This document shows, one piece after another, positions 1 through 5,164 of a DNA stretch of 8,273 nt (positions are counted from its first letter, which is position 1; the number at the start of each line of letters is the position of its first letter). The notes under the pieces are model-generated. The model was given only the letters and a program-made list of their open reading frames with translations, made no database searches and was not told where the DNA came from. The stretch spans positions 1-8,273 of the forward strand of contig JBBKVR010000055.1 in assembly GCA_037968575.1 (NCBI GenBank), read 5' to 3'. The translations under genes and the position numbers were made by a program. This DNA is from UBA2137 sp037968575. Lineage in GTDB: Bacteria > Pseudomonadota > Alphaproteobacteria > Micavibrionales > Micavibrionaceae.

Positions 1-66
1 GTTCTCAACAATGCCATTGGCACGTTACAAAAGACTGTAAATACAAGGCTGTACGGTAAGACGTAA
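1..66 (+). CDS. Possible C-terminal tail of an unknown protein (truncated by left edge)
   Basis: Frame +1 is open from the first base to a TAA at 64-66 and encodes about 21 residues, containing NAIGTLQKTVNTRLYGKT. The other two plus frames stop at about 39 and 57. The composition is protein-like, but 21 codons without a stop can occur by chance. I do not recognise a family, and no terminator hairpin follows. If real, the gene converges on the kinase gene that ends at 141. The remainder of 67-140 holds nothing I can identify. Confidence 0.3.
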   Translation, partial: VLNNAIGTLQKTVNTRLYGKT

Positions 67-140
67 GAAGATATACGGCAACCAACTCAAGGCAAAGAAA
101 CCATAAATCAGATGGAAATATCGGGAGGAAAAATATGCAG

Positions 141-662
141 TCATAAAACCTCTATTATTTTTTCGACACACTCTTCTGTACTTAATTTAGATGTATCTAG
201 CTTTAATGTTGGGTCCCAATCATGGTATTCACGTTTTTGCACCTGCTCCCATGTCAAGGGCGGGGTATCACCCTTTATATCAGCATTACGAGCTTCTAAT
301 CTGCGTTTATGTTCTGATTGGTCTGAGCAAAACACCTCGATCTCTATAAATTTCTTGCCAATTTTATTCGCAGTTTCACGCCACGCATCTCTGGTAATCG
401 CTATAGGGTTAACACTATCTCCTATAACACTATAACCTAAGTTTAAATTGTCTATAGCAACATCGTAGGCAACTAGATAACCCACATCTTCAGCTCGTTT
501 TATTTGAAGGTACTCAGATTTGGTCATAGCCGTTTCTATTGTATCAATACGCAGGTAAACGGCCCCTATTCTACGTGCAAGTTCTCGCGAAACAGTTGTC
601 TTACCTGAACAAGGAAGTCCTCCAAATATAACTAGAACGGGTTCTTCCAAAATATCAAGCAT
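141..662 (-). CDS. Small P-loop kinase-like protein (AAA_33 / zeta-toxin-like fold)
   Basis: A 173-aa soluble protein, probably a cytoplasmic ATP-dependent small-molecule kinase of unknown substrate. A classic Walker A motif, GLPCSGKTT, lies at residues 15-23 (Lys21, Thr22) after a short beta strand (VLVIFGG). D40 in LRIDTIE is placed like the substrate-binding or catalytic acid of this group. GDSVNP (81-86) and an Arg-rich lid segment, HKRRLEAR (about 118-125), follow the order seen in AAA_33 proteins related to chloramphenicol phosphotransferase and gluconate or polynucleotide kinases. Length is normal for a stand-alone kinase of this type. The ATG at 660-662 is 26 nt past the CCA end of tRNA-Leu on the same strand and lacks a clear Shine-Dalgarno. 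It may therefore be read through from the tRNA promoter. The substrate cannot be inferred, and a resistance role is possible but unsupported. Confidence 0.85.
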   Translation of the reverse strand: MLDILEEPVLVIFGGLPCSGKTTVSRELARRIGAVYLRIDTIETAMTKSEYLQIKRAEDVGYLVAYDVAIDNLNLGYSVIGDSVNPIAITRDAWRETANKIGKKFIEIEVFCSDQSEHKRRLEARNADIKGDTPPLTWEQVQKREYHDWDPTLKLDTSKLSTEECVEKIIEVL

Positions 663-688
663 GATTAGAGTATGTGTTTCTCAAAGGT

Positions 689-774
689 TGGTGCGGGTGG
701 TCGGACTCGAACCGACACGTCCTAAGGACACCAGATTTTGAGTCTGGCGCGTCTACCAATTCCACCACACCCGC
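689..774 (-). tRNA. tRNA-Leu (anticodon CAA), CCA encoded
   Basis: On the minus strand the gene folds as a class II tRNA. The 7-bp acceptor stem is GCGGGTG/CACCCGC (774-768 with 699-693). The anticodon stem is CCAGA/TCTGG around loop CTCAAAA, giving anticodon CAA, which reads UUG leucine codons. The long variable arm has a TCC(T)/(A)GGA stem, and the T-arm is GTCGG-TTCGAGT-CCGAC. The discriminator A at 692 is followed by an encoded CCA (691-689). The long variable arm and the CAA loop exclude Ser and Tyr. No second copy of the 3' end was found in the window, so there is no sign of an integrated element with both att sites here. Confidence 0.97.
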
Positions 775-899
775 ATGAGTAATTGAGGTTCGGCAACGTG
801 AGAGTTGTTTTGCCATAGCTTCTGCACCCATGCAAGATGTTTTGGTGCTTACAGCCATTAACCATTTTCCTCACTCGCAAAATATGGTCTAGTAGTCGC

Positions 900-1556
900 A
901 TGTCTGTTTCTAAATCACCTGACGAAAAACCACGTGCACTCTCTGCTCTTCTTGAAGAACTGGCAGAGCTTGCCAATTCTCGTAAAGAAAAAGTACACCT
1001 CTCCACTATTATAGAAGTTTTTCATGAGCGTGGGTTTGGCGTCTTGTTGTTTTTATTGGCACTGCCTGCTGCCCTACCCATTCCTGCGCTGGGCATCAAT
1101 ATGATTATTGCTTTACCTATTTTGCTTCTGACTGTTCAACAAGCCATGGGACGGCATACGGTCTGGATGCCGGAAAACATTCAAAAACGCACATTAAAAC
1201 CAAAGCAAATCACTGGATTTATTAAGAAGGCTCGGCCAATTATAAACTTCCTTGAGATATTCTTTAAACCACGCCTAGCGTTCATAACACGAGGAATATT
1301 CTCAATCATGATTGGACTGTTTGGTACCGTCTTTGCGCTCTCTATTACCCTACCCATTCCCCTCACCAATACCGTTCCTGCCATGGCAGTCGCTCTGATG
1401 TCGATTGGCGTGATTACCCGCGATGGATTGGCGGTGATTGGTGGAATAATTCTTGGGTCTCTTTGGGTTGGACTGCTTGCCTATTTTGCCTTGTTCTTTG
1501 GCAGCGAAGGTTTAATTTTATTCAAAGACACAATCAAAAATTTGATCGGGGTATAA
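900..1556 (+). CDS. exoD: ExoD-family exopolysaccharide synthesis protein, inner membrane
   Basis: A 218-aa integral membrane protein of the ExoD family (named after a Sinorhizobium meliloti gene affecting exopolysaccharide production and alkali tolerance; its biochemical role is unknown). Diagnostic features are an amphipathic N-terminus with LLEELAEL, then RGFGVLLFLLALPAALPIP (44-62), GIN..IALPILLLTVQQAMGR (65-85), the WMPENIQKR segment (89-97), and a C-terminal half with three hydrophobic stretches including ALSITLPIPLTNTVPA. An upstream in-frame ATG at 837 would add 21 residues of unlike composition (FWCLQPLTIF...). The ATG at 900, starting MSVSKSPDEKPR, fits the family better, although it has no good Shine-Dalgarno. 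A TATGGT at 883-888 could be a -10 giving a nearly leaderless mRNA. dsbB starts 3 nt after the stop codon, so the two are probably co-transcribed. Confidence 0.92.
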   Translation: MSVSKSPDEKPRALSALLEELAELANSRKEKVHLSTIIEVFHERGFGVLLFLLALPAALPIPALGINMIIALPILLLTVQQAMGRHTVWMPENIQKRTLKPKQITGFIKKARPIINFLEIFFKPRLAFITRGIFSIMIGLFGTVFALSITLPIPLTNTVPAMAVALMSIGVITRDGLAVIGGIILGSLWVGLLAYFALFFGSEGLILFKDTIKNLIGV

Positions 1557-1559
1557 TCC

Positions 1560-2051
1560 ATGTCCTTTTTCACTGTCCGAAATACAGCATTGTTCGCTGT
1601 CGGTATCTCAATCTTTGCCTTGGCAAGTGCCTTTTTTGCCCAATATGCAATGGGATTAGAGCCGTGCAAGCTCTGTATTTGGCAACGTTGGCCATTTGTA
1701 ATTGTTATTGTGATGGGACTGATAACCTATCTGCTAAAATCCCCTAACTCATTATTTGTGCTTACTCTCACAGGATTGGTTTTTCTTACCAATAGCGCAA
1801 TTGCATTTTTTCATACTGGGGTCGAGCGTTTATGGTGGGAAGGTCTCAAAGGATGTAGCGCTCCAGACCTTAGCGGTTCTGTCGAAGAACTTATGGCGCG
1901 CATTCAAAGTTCAAATGGCGCGCGATGTGATGAGATACCATGGGCAGACCCTATATTAGGTCTATCCATGGCAAATTATAATGTCATTTTGTGTTTAGGA
2001 ATGGGGCTAATCTGTTTGTATGTGTCGTTAAAAACTTACAAAGCCAATTAA
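1560..2051 (+). CDS. dsbB: Disulfide bond formation protein DsbB
   Basis: A 163-aa quinone-dependent oxidase of periplasmic DsbA. Four membrane helices are visible by eye (about 8-28, 43-60, 65-84, 139-157). The first periplasmic loop carries the CXXC pair in GLEPCKLCIWQRWP (Cys36, Cys39), with the Arg43 typical of quinone interaction. The second loop has the partner cysteines Cys99 (KGCSAP) and Cys123 (ARCDE), plus the HTGVE motif at 85-89 common in alphaproteobacterial DsbB. All four redox cysteines are present, so it should be active. Its start follows the exoD stop by 3 nt with only a weak GGGG upstream, suggesting translational coupling. The TAA (2049-2051) overlaps the stop codon of the small gene on the opposite strand. 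No dsbA is in the window. Confidence 0.96.
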   Translation: MSFFTVRNTALFAVGISIFALASAFFAQYAMGLEPCKLCIWQRWPFVIVIVMGLITYLLKSPNSLFVLTLTGLVFLTNSAIAFFHTGVERLWWEGLKGCSAPDLSGSVEELMARIQSSNGARCDEIPWADPILGLSMANYNVILCLGMGLICLYVSLKTYKAN

Positions 2052-2167
2052 ATTTGTCCGTGCATCACTGCACTAACCAAAACAAAACATCCAACATAAA
2101 AAACATAAAAGATTACAGCTTCTTTTACTGTTTTCTTCTTCTCAAAACTAAATAGGTTACGCAACAT
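2048..2167 (-). CDS. 39-aa single-helix membrane protein (small ORF)
   Basis: A small open frame that begins at an ATG (2167-2165), has GAGAG about 5 nt upstream (GTGAGAGAGCT-ATG), and ends in TAA at 2050-2048. The protein has a basic N-terminus (LRNLFSFEKKKTVKEA) followed by a hydrophobic helix at residues 17-34 (VIFYVFYVGCFVLVSAV) and a short polar end (MHGQI). By the positive-inside rule the N-terminus is cytoplasmic. The ribosome-binding site, the charge-then-helix layout and the lack of any other gene in this gap favour a real gene. I have no firm family; it resembles tiny membrane proteins with a KKT.KE...FY start. It overlaps the dsbB stop by 3 nt tail-to-tail. Function unknown. Confidence 0.68.
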   Translation of the reverse strand: MLRNLFSFEKKKTVKEAVIFYVFYVGCFVLVSAVMHGQI

Positions 2168-2236
2168 AGCTCTCTCACTTTTTTTATTGTGTTGATTTAC
2201 CTATTGTCTTAGGCAATACGCAACACGCCGTCAATA

Positions 2237-2262
2237 AAAAAGCGGACCTGGGCCCGCTTTTT
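2237..2262 (-). terminator. Intrinsic terminator, usable in both directions
   Basis: A 9-bp stem, AAAAAGCGG (2237-2245) with CCGCTTTTT (2254-2262), around an 8-nt loop. On the minus strand it is followed by a T-run (about TTTTTTATTG) and lies 27 nt past the Pmp3-like gene, so it most likely ends that operon. The plus strand also has a T-run (CTTTTTCTT), so it could also stop read-through from exoD-dsbB. In that case the dsbB 3' UTR would cover the small antisense gene at 2048-2167. Confidence 0.85.
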
Positions 2263-2288
2263 CTTAAATCTTCTGTAAGTCTTGTATT

Positions 2289-2480
2289 CTAACGAGTCAC
2301 AATGATGTAGACCGCATGAATAATCCCTGGAACAAATCCGAACAATGTTAGGATAATATTCAACCAGAAATGTAACCCAAGACCAACTTCAAGTAGCACA
2401 CCCAACGGTGGCAAAATCACAGCCAGAAGTATCTTTAAGATATCCCCCAATAGACTGTCTTTTGTGCCTTGAATAGCCAT
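2289..2480 (-). CDS. Pmp3/YqaE-type membrane proteolipid (UPF0057)
   Basis: A 63-aa protein with two membrane helices (about 9-30 and 36-59), the whole length of the Pmp3/YqaE/stress-induced hydrophobic peptide family. Family hallmarks are ILPPLGVLLEVGLG at about 22-35 and the second-helix pattern LNIILTLFGFVPGIIHAVYII, ending in a short polar tail. Eukaryotic Pmp3 and plant RCI2 members affect membrane potential and salt or cold tolerance; bacterial members are stress-induced but poorly understood. A good AAAGGAG lies about 7 nt before the ATG. It is the second gene of an operon, 29 nt after the acidic protein, and is probably driven by the EcfG promoter at 2859-2884. It ends before the terminator at 2237-2262. 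Confidence 0.93.
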   Translation of the reverse strand: MAIQGTKDSLLGDILKILLAVILPPLGVLLEVGLGLHFWLNIILTLFGFVPGIIHAVYIIVTR

Positions 2481-2509
2481 AGTAAAACTCCTTTAATCTA
2501 TGAGTTAAA

Positions 2510-2818
2510 TTACTGTGACATTTCCATGTTGTCGTCTTCCATCACAGGCTCTTCTTCTGTCATGGAATCATCTTCCATCATAGAATCTTCAGCTGTTGTA
2601 TTTTCTTCAGGAGCTGTCACATCAATATTAGGTACTAATATTGTTTTTTCTTCCATCGTTGCATCAACATCAACTGTATCAACATCAACATCAGGCATTT
2701 CTCCACCTGTGACTTCAACTGTAGGCATTTCAACATCACCTGATACGTCAACGTCTATTGCCCATACGGCCAATAGAACGATTGCAATCACTGCTAGTAT
2801 TCCAAGTATAATTCTCAT
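2510..2818 (-). CDS. Acidic membrane-anchored protein with DVDV/EMP repeats, unknown function
   Basis: A 102-aa protein with one N-terminal hydrophobic segment (residues 2-21), which could be an anchor or an uncleaved signal sequence; I see no lipobox. The rest is strongly acidic with few basic residues. It has short tandem motifs (DVDVSGDVEMP at 22-32, EMPTVEV at 30-36, EMPDVDVDTVDVD at 40-52) and a low-complexity tail of Met, Glu and Asp (EDSMMEDDSMTEEEPVMEDD). The acidic part should lie in the periplasm. GGAG 10 nt upstream supports the ATG. It is the first gene after the EcfG-type promoter and precedes the Pmp3-like gene, so a general-stress envelope role is inferred. I recall similar short DVDV-rich proteins in Alphaproteobacteria but know no function. 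Binding of cations or basic partners is only a guess. Confidence 0.85.
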   Translation of the reverse strand: MRIILGILAVIAIVLLAVWAIDVDVSGDVEMPTVEVTGGEMPDVDVDTVDVDATMEEKTILVPNIDVTAPEENTTAEDSMMEDDSMTEEEPVMEDDNMEMSQ

Positions 2819-2858
2819 TAGATTTCACTCCATTTTTTTATTGGTTAATCCCACCCCA

Positions 2859-2884
2859 AACGTTTACCGATTGAGATAAGTTCC
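2859..2884 (-). promoter_or_regulatory. EcfG (general stress sigma factor) promoter
   Basis: On the minus strand GGAAC (2884-2880) and CGTT (2862-2859) are separated by exactly 17 nt. This matches the GGAAC-N16/17-CGTT consensus of alphaproteobacterial EcfG sigma factors (PhyR-NepR-EcfG cascade). Transcription would start near 2852, leaving a 5' UTR of roughly 33 nt before the ATG at 2818 with its GGAG. Other GGAAC occurrences I noticed in the window lack a properly spaced CGTT, so this is not a chance feature repeated everywhere. Confidence 0.85.
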
Positions 2885-2897
2885 TGACACATCATAA

Positions 2898-3809
2898 TTA
2901 TTTTGCATTCACCGTCAAGCAAATAGGGTAATGATCTGATCCTATAAATGGACCACGCCTCAGACCTTTATGTTCTATCTGATCATTTACCAGAATTTGA
3001 TCCATCGGAATTCCCATAAACGGAAACACAGCCGGCCATGTCACAGTATAACTCGTATTCCAAAGCGTGCTTTTAAGATGGGCTTTCTTAAGAAATTTCA
3101 TAAAATGTTTTTCCCAAGGGACGCTGTTAAAGTCGCCCAGAACTAGAACTGGCATCGAATGACTTTCAAAATATTTTTCTATTTCTGAAAAATAGAGTTC
3201 TCTGTCTTTGGCGTAATCAGCATTTAATGCCGCTAGCGGATGCGCAGAGAAAATCTGATATTCTTTATTTGCAAGCTTAACGATTGCACTTAATAGAGGT
3301 GTATCGTGGCCTCCATGCTTTGTTATTTTCTTTTTGGAAAGCTTATGCCTTGAGAGAAGACATATAGTATGTCCATCGCGTACTGGCGTTTCATGCTTAT
3401 ACTTATATTGAGAAACAACGCTCTTAATTTCTTTACGAAGATTATCCGTCATTTCCAAAACAAGAAGGATGTCTGGCTTTTCTTCTTCTAAGTACTTCCC
3501 AAGTTTCTCTGGACAAAAATTCTTTCTATAAGCATTGACCGAAATAATTTTGAAGCCACCCTCAAAACTATCTTCATCGCGCTCCCATATATAATGACGA
3601 ATACGAAAAAGATTTAAAGCGGCAAAGACCGTCAGTACAGCACCAACATCGTAATTGGCATTCACGTTGGCATAAATAGCCACAAGTAACGACAGAACCG
3701 CATATTGCATGTGAAAGAAATCAATAACCTTAAATCCCCACCAATATCTTCCCAGATATCCAGCAAAGGTGAGAATAAGTAAAAATAAGATAAGAAAAAG
3801 TAACCCCAT
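2898..3809 (-). CDS. Membrane-anchored endonuclease/exonuclease/phosphatase-family protein
   Basis: A 303-aa protein with two or three N-terminal hydrophobic segments (about 2-19, 33-50, 55-69) followed by a catalytic domain of the EEP (DNase I/exonuclease III/sphingomyelinase) fold from about residue 85. The catalytic set is complete: Asn92 (SVNAY), Glu119 (LVLEMTD), His190 (FSAHPLA), Asp226 and Asn228 (LGDFNSVPW), Asp270 (PMDQILV), and Asp292-His293 (GSDHYPI). The architecture is like YafD-type proteins. Family members cleave phosphodiester bonds in nucleic acids or phospholipids, and the substrate here is open. Whether the domain faces the periplasm or cytoplasm depends on helix count and cannot be settled by eye. 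There is no strong Shine-Dalgarno before the ATG at 3809; a TATATT at 3838-3833 may be the -10. It lies upstream of the stress operon on the same strand without a clear terminator between, so some read-through is possible. Confidence 0.88.
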   Translation of the reverse strand: MGLLFLILFLLILTFAGYLGRYWWGFKVIDFFHMQYAVLSLLVAIYANVNANYDVGAVLTVFAALNLFRIRHYIWERDEDSFEGGFKIISVNAYRKNFCPEKLGKYLEEEKPDILLVLEMTDNLRKEIKSVVSQYKYKHETPVRDGHTICLLSRHKLSKKKITKHGGHDTPLLSAIVKLANKEYQIFSAHPLAALNADYAKDRELYFSEIEKYFESHSMPVLVLGDFNSVPWEKHFMKFLKKAHLKSTLWNTSYTVTWPAVFPFMGIPMDQILVNDQIEHKGLRRGPFIGSDHYPICLTVNAK

Positions 3810-3862
3810 GTTCTAATGAACAGGTGAGCGACAATATAGTTCAACCTCTTAGGGGTAAAATT

Positions 3863-3890
3863 AAAACAGGCCGCAAAAGCGGCCTGTTTT
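3863..3890 (-). terminator. Strong intrinsic terminator
   Basis: A perfect 12-bp stem, AAAACAGGCCGC (3863-3874) with GCGGCCTGTTTT (3879-3890), closed by an AAAA tetraloop. It lies 34 nt beyond the stop codon of the four-helix membrane protein and ends the HNH operon. The GC core and flanking A/T-runs make it functional on either strand, but only a minus-strand operon reads toward it. Confidence 0.93.
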
Positions 3891-3924
3891 TAAACTATTT
3901 AGAGTAAACTTAATCTTTAAGTGT

Positions 3925-4275
3925 TTACTTACGGAGTGTAGTCAACAAGGCTACAGGGATCATACCCAGCATAACGCTTGTTGTGTATCCGAGGAAAACA
4001 CCGAGGATCACGAGGAGTATCGAGAAGAGGTCGCCCGTAAGCTTCCGTCCTGATAAAATCATACTTGAAAGAACGAGGATAAACCCTGTTCCGATCAATG
4101 TATGAAGTTTGTGACCTTCAAAAAATGTTCCTACACCATCAACTATTCCCGCCATTCCGAGCACGTGCAACAGAACGGTTGAAAAACCGACAAGTAAAAC
4201 TAGTGACATCACATAAAATGATATCGCCTCACCTGAAGTTCTTGTGTGTGTAGTATCTATAAGTTTCCCAAACAT
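3925..4275 (-). CDS. Four-helix integral membrane protein of unknown function
   Basis: A 116-aa protein starting MFGKLIDTTHTRTSGEAISF. The open frame extends upstream to 4356, but the ATG at 4275 has an excellent GGAGG 6 nt before it (AAAGGAGGAATGTC-ATG), and the extra 27 residues would overlap the end of the HNH gene. Hydrophobic segments lie at about 18-36, 59-76, 83-97 and 100-113. A polar, Thr-rich N-terminus and the ILSGRKLTGDLFS loop between helices 2 and 3 are the likely conserved surfaces. No catalytic motif is visible and I do not recognise a named family. It begins 26 nt after the HNH endonuclease and precedes a strong terminator, so it is probably the last gene of a two-gene operon. 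Confidence 0.85.
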   Translation of the reverse strand: MFGKLIDTTHTRTSGEAISFYVMSLVLLVGFSTVLLHVLGMAGIVDGVGTFFEGHKLHTLIGTGFILVLSSMILSGRKLTGDLFSILLVILGVFLGYTTSVMLGMIPVALLTTLRK

Positions 4276-4301
4276 GACATTCCTCCTTTGTTGGTATGTC
4301 G

Positions 4302-4904
4302 TTAGTGAACGTACTGGTCTTCCAATTCGGAATCCCAATACAGGTAATCCCCCCAACTTCTATGCAGAAAGTTAGGAGGAAACTTTTTGCCATGTTCCTG
4401 AAGTTCATAAACCGTAGGTTCGTACGGCTTATGCCTCGGGTACATGGAGCATTCTTTCGGAAGCTTGCTTCCCTTTTTGGTATTACAATCCTGACAAGCT
4501 GTGACAATATTTTCCCAAGCTGTGTGTCCACCCTTAGAGCGTGGAACAACATGGTCAAAAGTCAGTGCCTGTGTTCTGTATTTATCCCCACAATATTGGC
4601 AGTTCCATTCATCACGGAGAAACACATTAAATCTGGTAAAAGCTGGTGCACGTCTTGGTCTTATATATTCATTAAGCACAAGAACACTTGGAAGCTTAAA
4701 TTCGCAAGACGGACTACGTATAAATCTGTCGTATTCTGAAAGCACTGTTACGGTGTCACGAAAAATGGCCTTAACTGCTTCTTGCCAAGGCCATAATGAT
4801 AAAGGTGAATAGGATAAAGGTCTAAAATCAGCGTTGAGCACGAGCGCTGGAAATCTCTCTAGCGGTGAAGACGGGTGTATATCGTAAGTCGCATTTTGCA
4901 ACAT
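4302..4904 (-). CDS. HNH endonuclease-family protein
   Basis: A 200-aa soluble protein with an N-terminal domain (PALVLNADFRPLSYSPLSLW, about 19-38, then EAVKAIF and a VLNEYIRPRR segment) and a central zinc-bound HNH nuclease domain. The HNH part shows CQYCG (Cys102, Cys105), TFDHVVPRSKGG (Asp117, His118), WENIVTACQDCN (Asn132, Cys137, Cys140, Asn141) and KKGSKLP. The four cysteines and the catalytic His and Asn are present, so it is likely active on DNA. The layout is that of the common free-standing chromosomal HNH proteins, whose role is not established; it is not a homing enzyme, as no intron is seen. ATG 4904 is preferred over the TTG just upstream because GGAGG lies 6 nt before it. The upstream leader is long and foldable. 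Confidence 0.93.
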   Translation of the reverse strand: MLQNATYDIHPSSPLERFPALVLNADFRPLSYSPLSLWPWQEAVKAIFRDTVTVLSEYDRFIRSPSCEFKLPSVLVLNEYIRPRRAPAFTRFNVFLRDEWNCQYCGDKYRTQALTFDHVVPRSKGGHTAWENIVTACQDCNTKKGSKLPKECSMYPRHKPYEPTVYELQEHGKKFPPNFLHRSWGDYLYWDSELEDQYVH

Positions 4905-5026
4905 CAATTCCCTCCTTGTTCGAGCTCCTTTGTAAGGACATACAGTGAGACCTGTTGGCGGGATCTTATGGGGGTGAATTTATAAAAATTTTCCCACAAG
5001 ACGAACGTGGTCTCGACCAAGCTCAT
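4905..5026 (-). other. Long, foldable 5' leader of the HNH operon
   Basis: If transcription starts near 5026, the HNH mRNA carries about 120 untranslated nt. On the minus strand GAGACC (5014-5009) can pair with GGTCTC (4952-4947), enclosing an inner hairpin. That hairpin pairs TGGG (4996-4993) with CCCA (4972-4969) and AATTT (4990-4986) with AAATT (4981-4977) around a TTAT loop. A TGGT-CGAG-ACCA hairpin near the 5' end would compete with the outer stem, so two folds are possible. A second GGAG (in AAAGGAGCTCG) sits upstream of the real Shine-Dalgarno. No known riboswitch class is recognised. The 5027-5096 remainder of this gap holds only the promoter. Confidence 0.3.
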
Positions 5027-5032
5027 ACGTCA

Positions 5033-5061
5033 ATTATACCAAACATTTTGATAGTTTTGCA
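5033..5061 (-). promoter_or_regulatory. Extended -10 housekeeping promoter for the HNH operon
   Basis: On the minus strand TGGTATAAT is a perfect extended -10 (TATAAT at 5038-5033, preceded by TGG). A weak -35, TGCAAA (5061-5056), is 17 nt upstream. A poor -35 offset by an extended -10 is a known sigma-70 class arrangement. The nearest gene on this strand is the HNH gene at 4904. Confidence 0.6.
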
Positions 5062-5096
5062 CTCTCAATAATTGTTGCAGTGAAGTAGTTGGAAGC

Positions 5097-5123
5097 AAAA
5101 ATTGATAATTTCCAATTATATCA
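5097..5123 (-). terminator. AT-rich hairpin, possible terminator of the hydrolase gene
   Basis: On the minus strand TGAT-AT-AATT (5123-5114) pairs with AATT-ATCA (5110-5103) around a 3-nt loop with a 2-nt bulge, followed by ATTTTTG. It lies about 40 nt past the stop of the hydrolase gene and just before the HNH promoter, the expected place. The stem is AT-rich and weak. Confidence 0.4.
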
Positions 5124-5164
5124 GACTGTTAGTTCATGTTGCGGCGCAATATAGAAAAGTGTTT

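Noticed and set aside
837..899. Longer start for exoD at ATG 837
   Set aside because: The 21 extra residues do not resemble the family N-terminus and no Shine-Dalgarno precedes 837; the ATG at 900 fits better.
655..1006. Two overlapping minus-strand frames (67 and 94 codons) spanning the tRNA
   Set aside because: They run through the tRNA-Leu gene and into the start of exoD; the translations have no protein-like pattern.
2469..2879. 136-codon plus-strand frame rich in Ser and Thr
   Set aside because: It is the mirror of the acidic gene (GAA/GAT/GTT-rich codons read backwards give TCA/ACA) and lacks a ribosome-binding site.
4276..4356. 27-residue N-terminal extension of the four-helix membrane protein
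   Set aside because: It would overlap the end of the HNH gene, while a near-ideal GGAGG sits 6 nt before the ATG at 4275.
4296..4812. Two plus-strand frames (147 and 103 codons) opposite the HNH gene
   Set aside because: They are antisense to an HNH gene with intact zinc and catalytic motifs and show no recognisable features.
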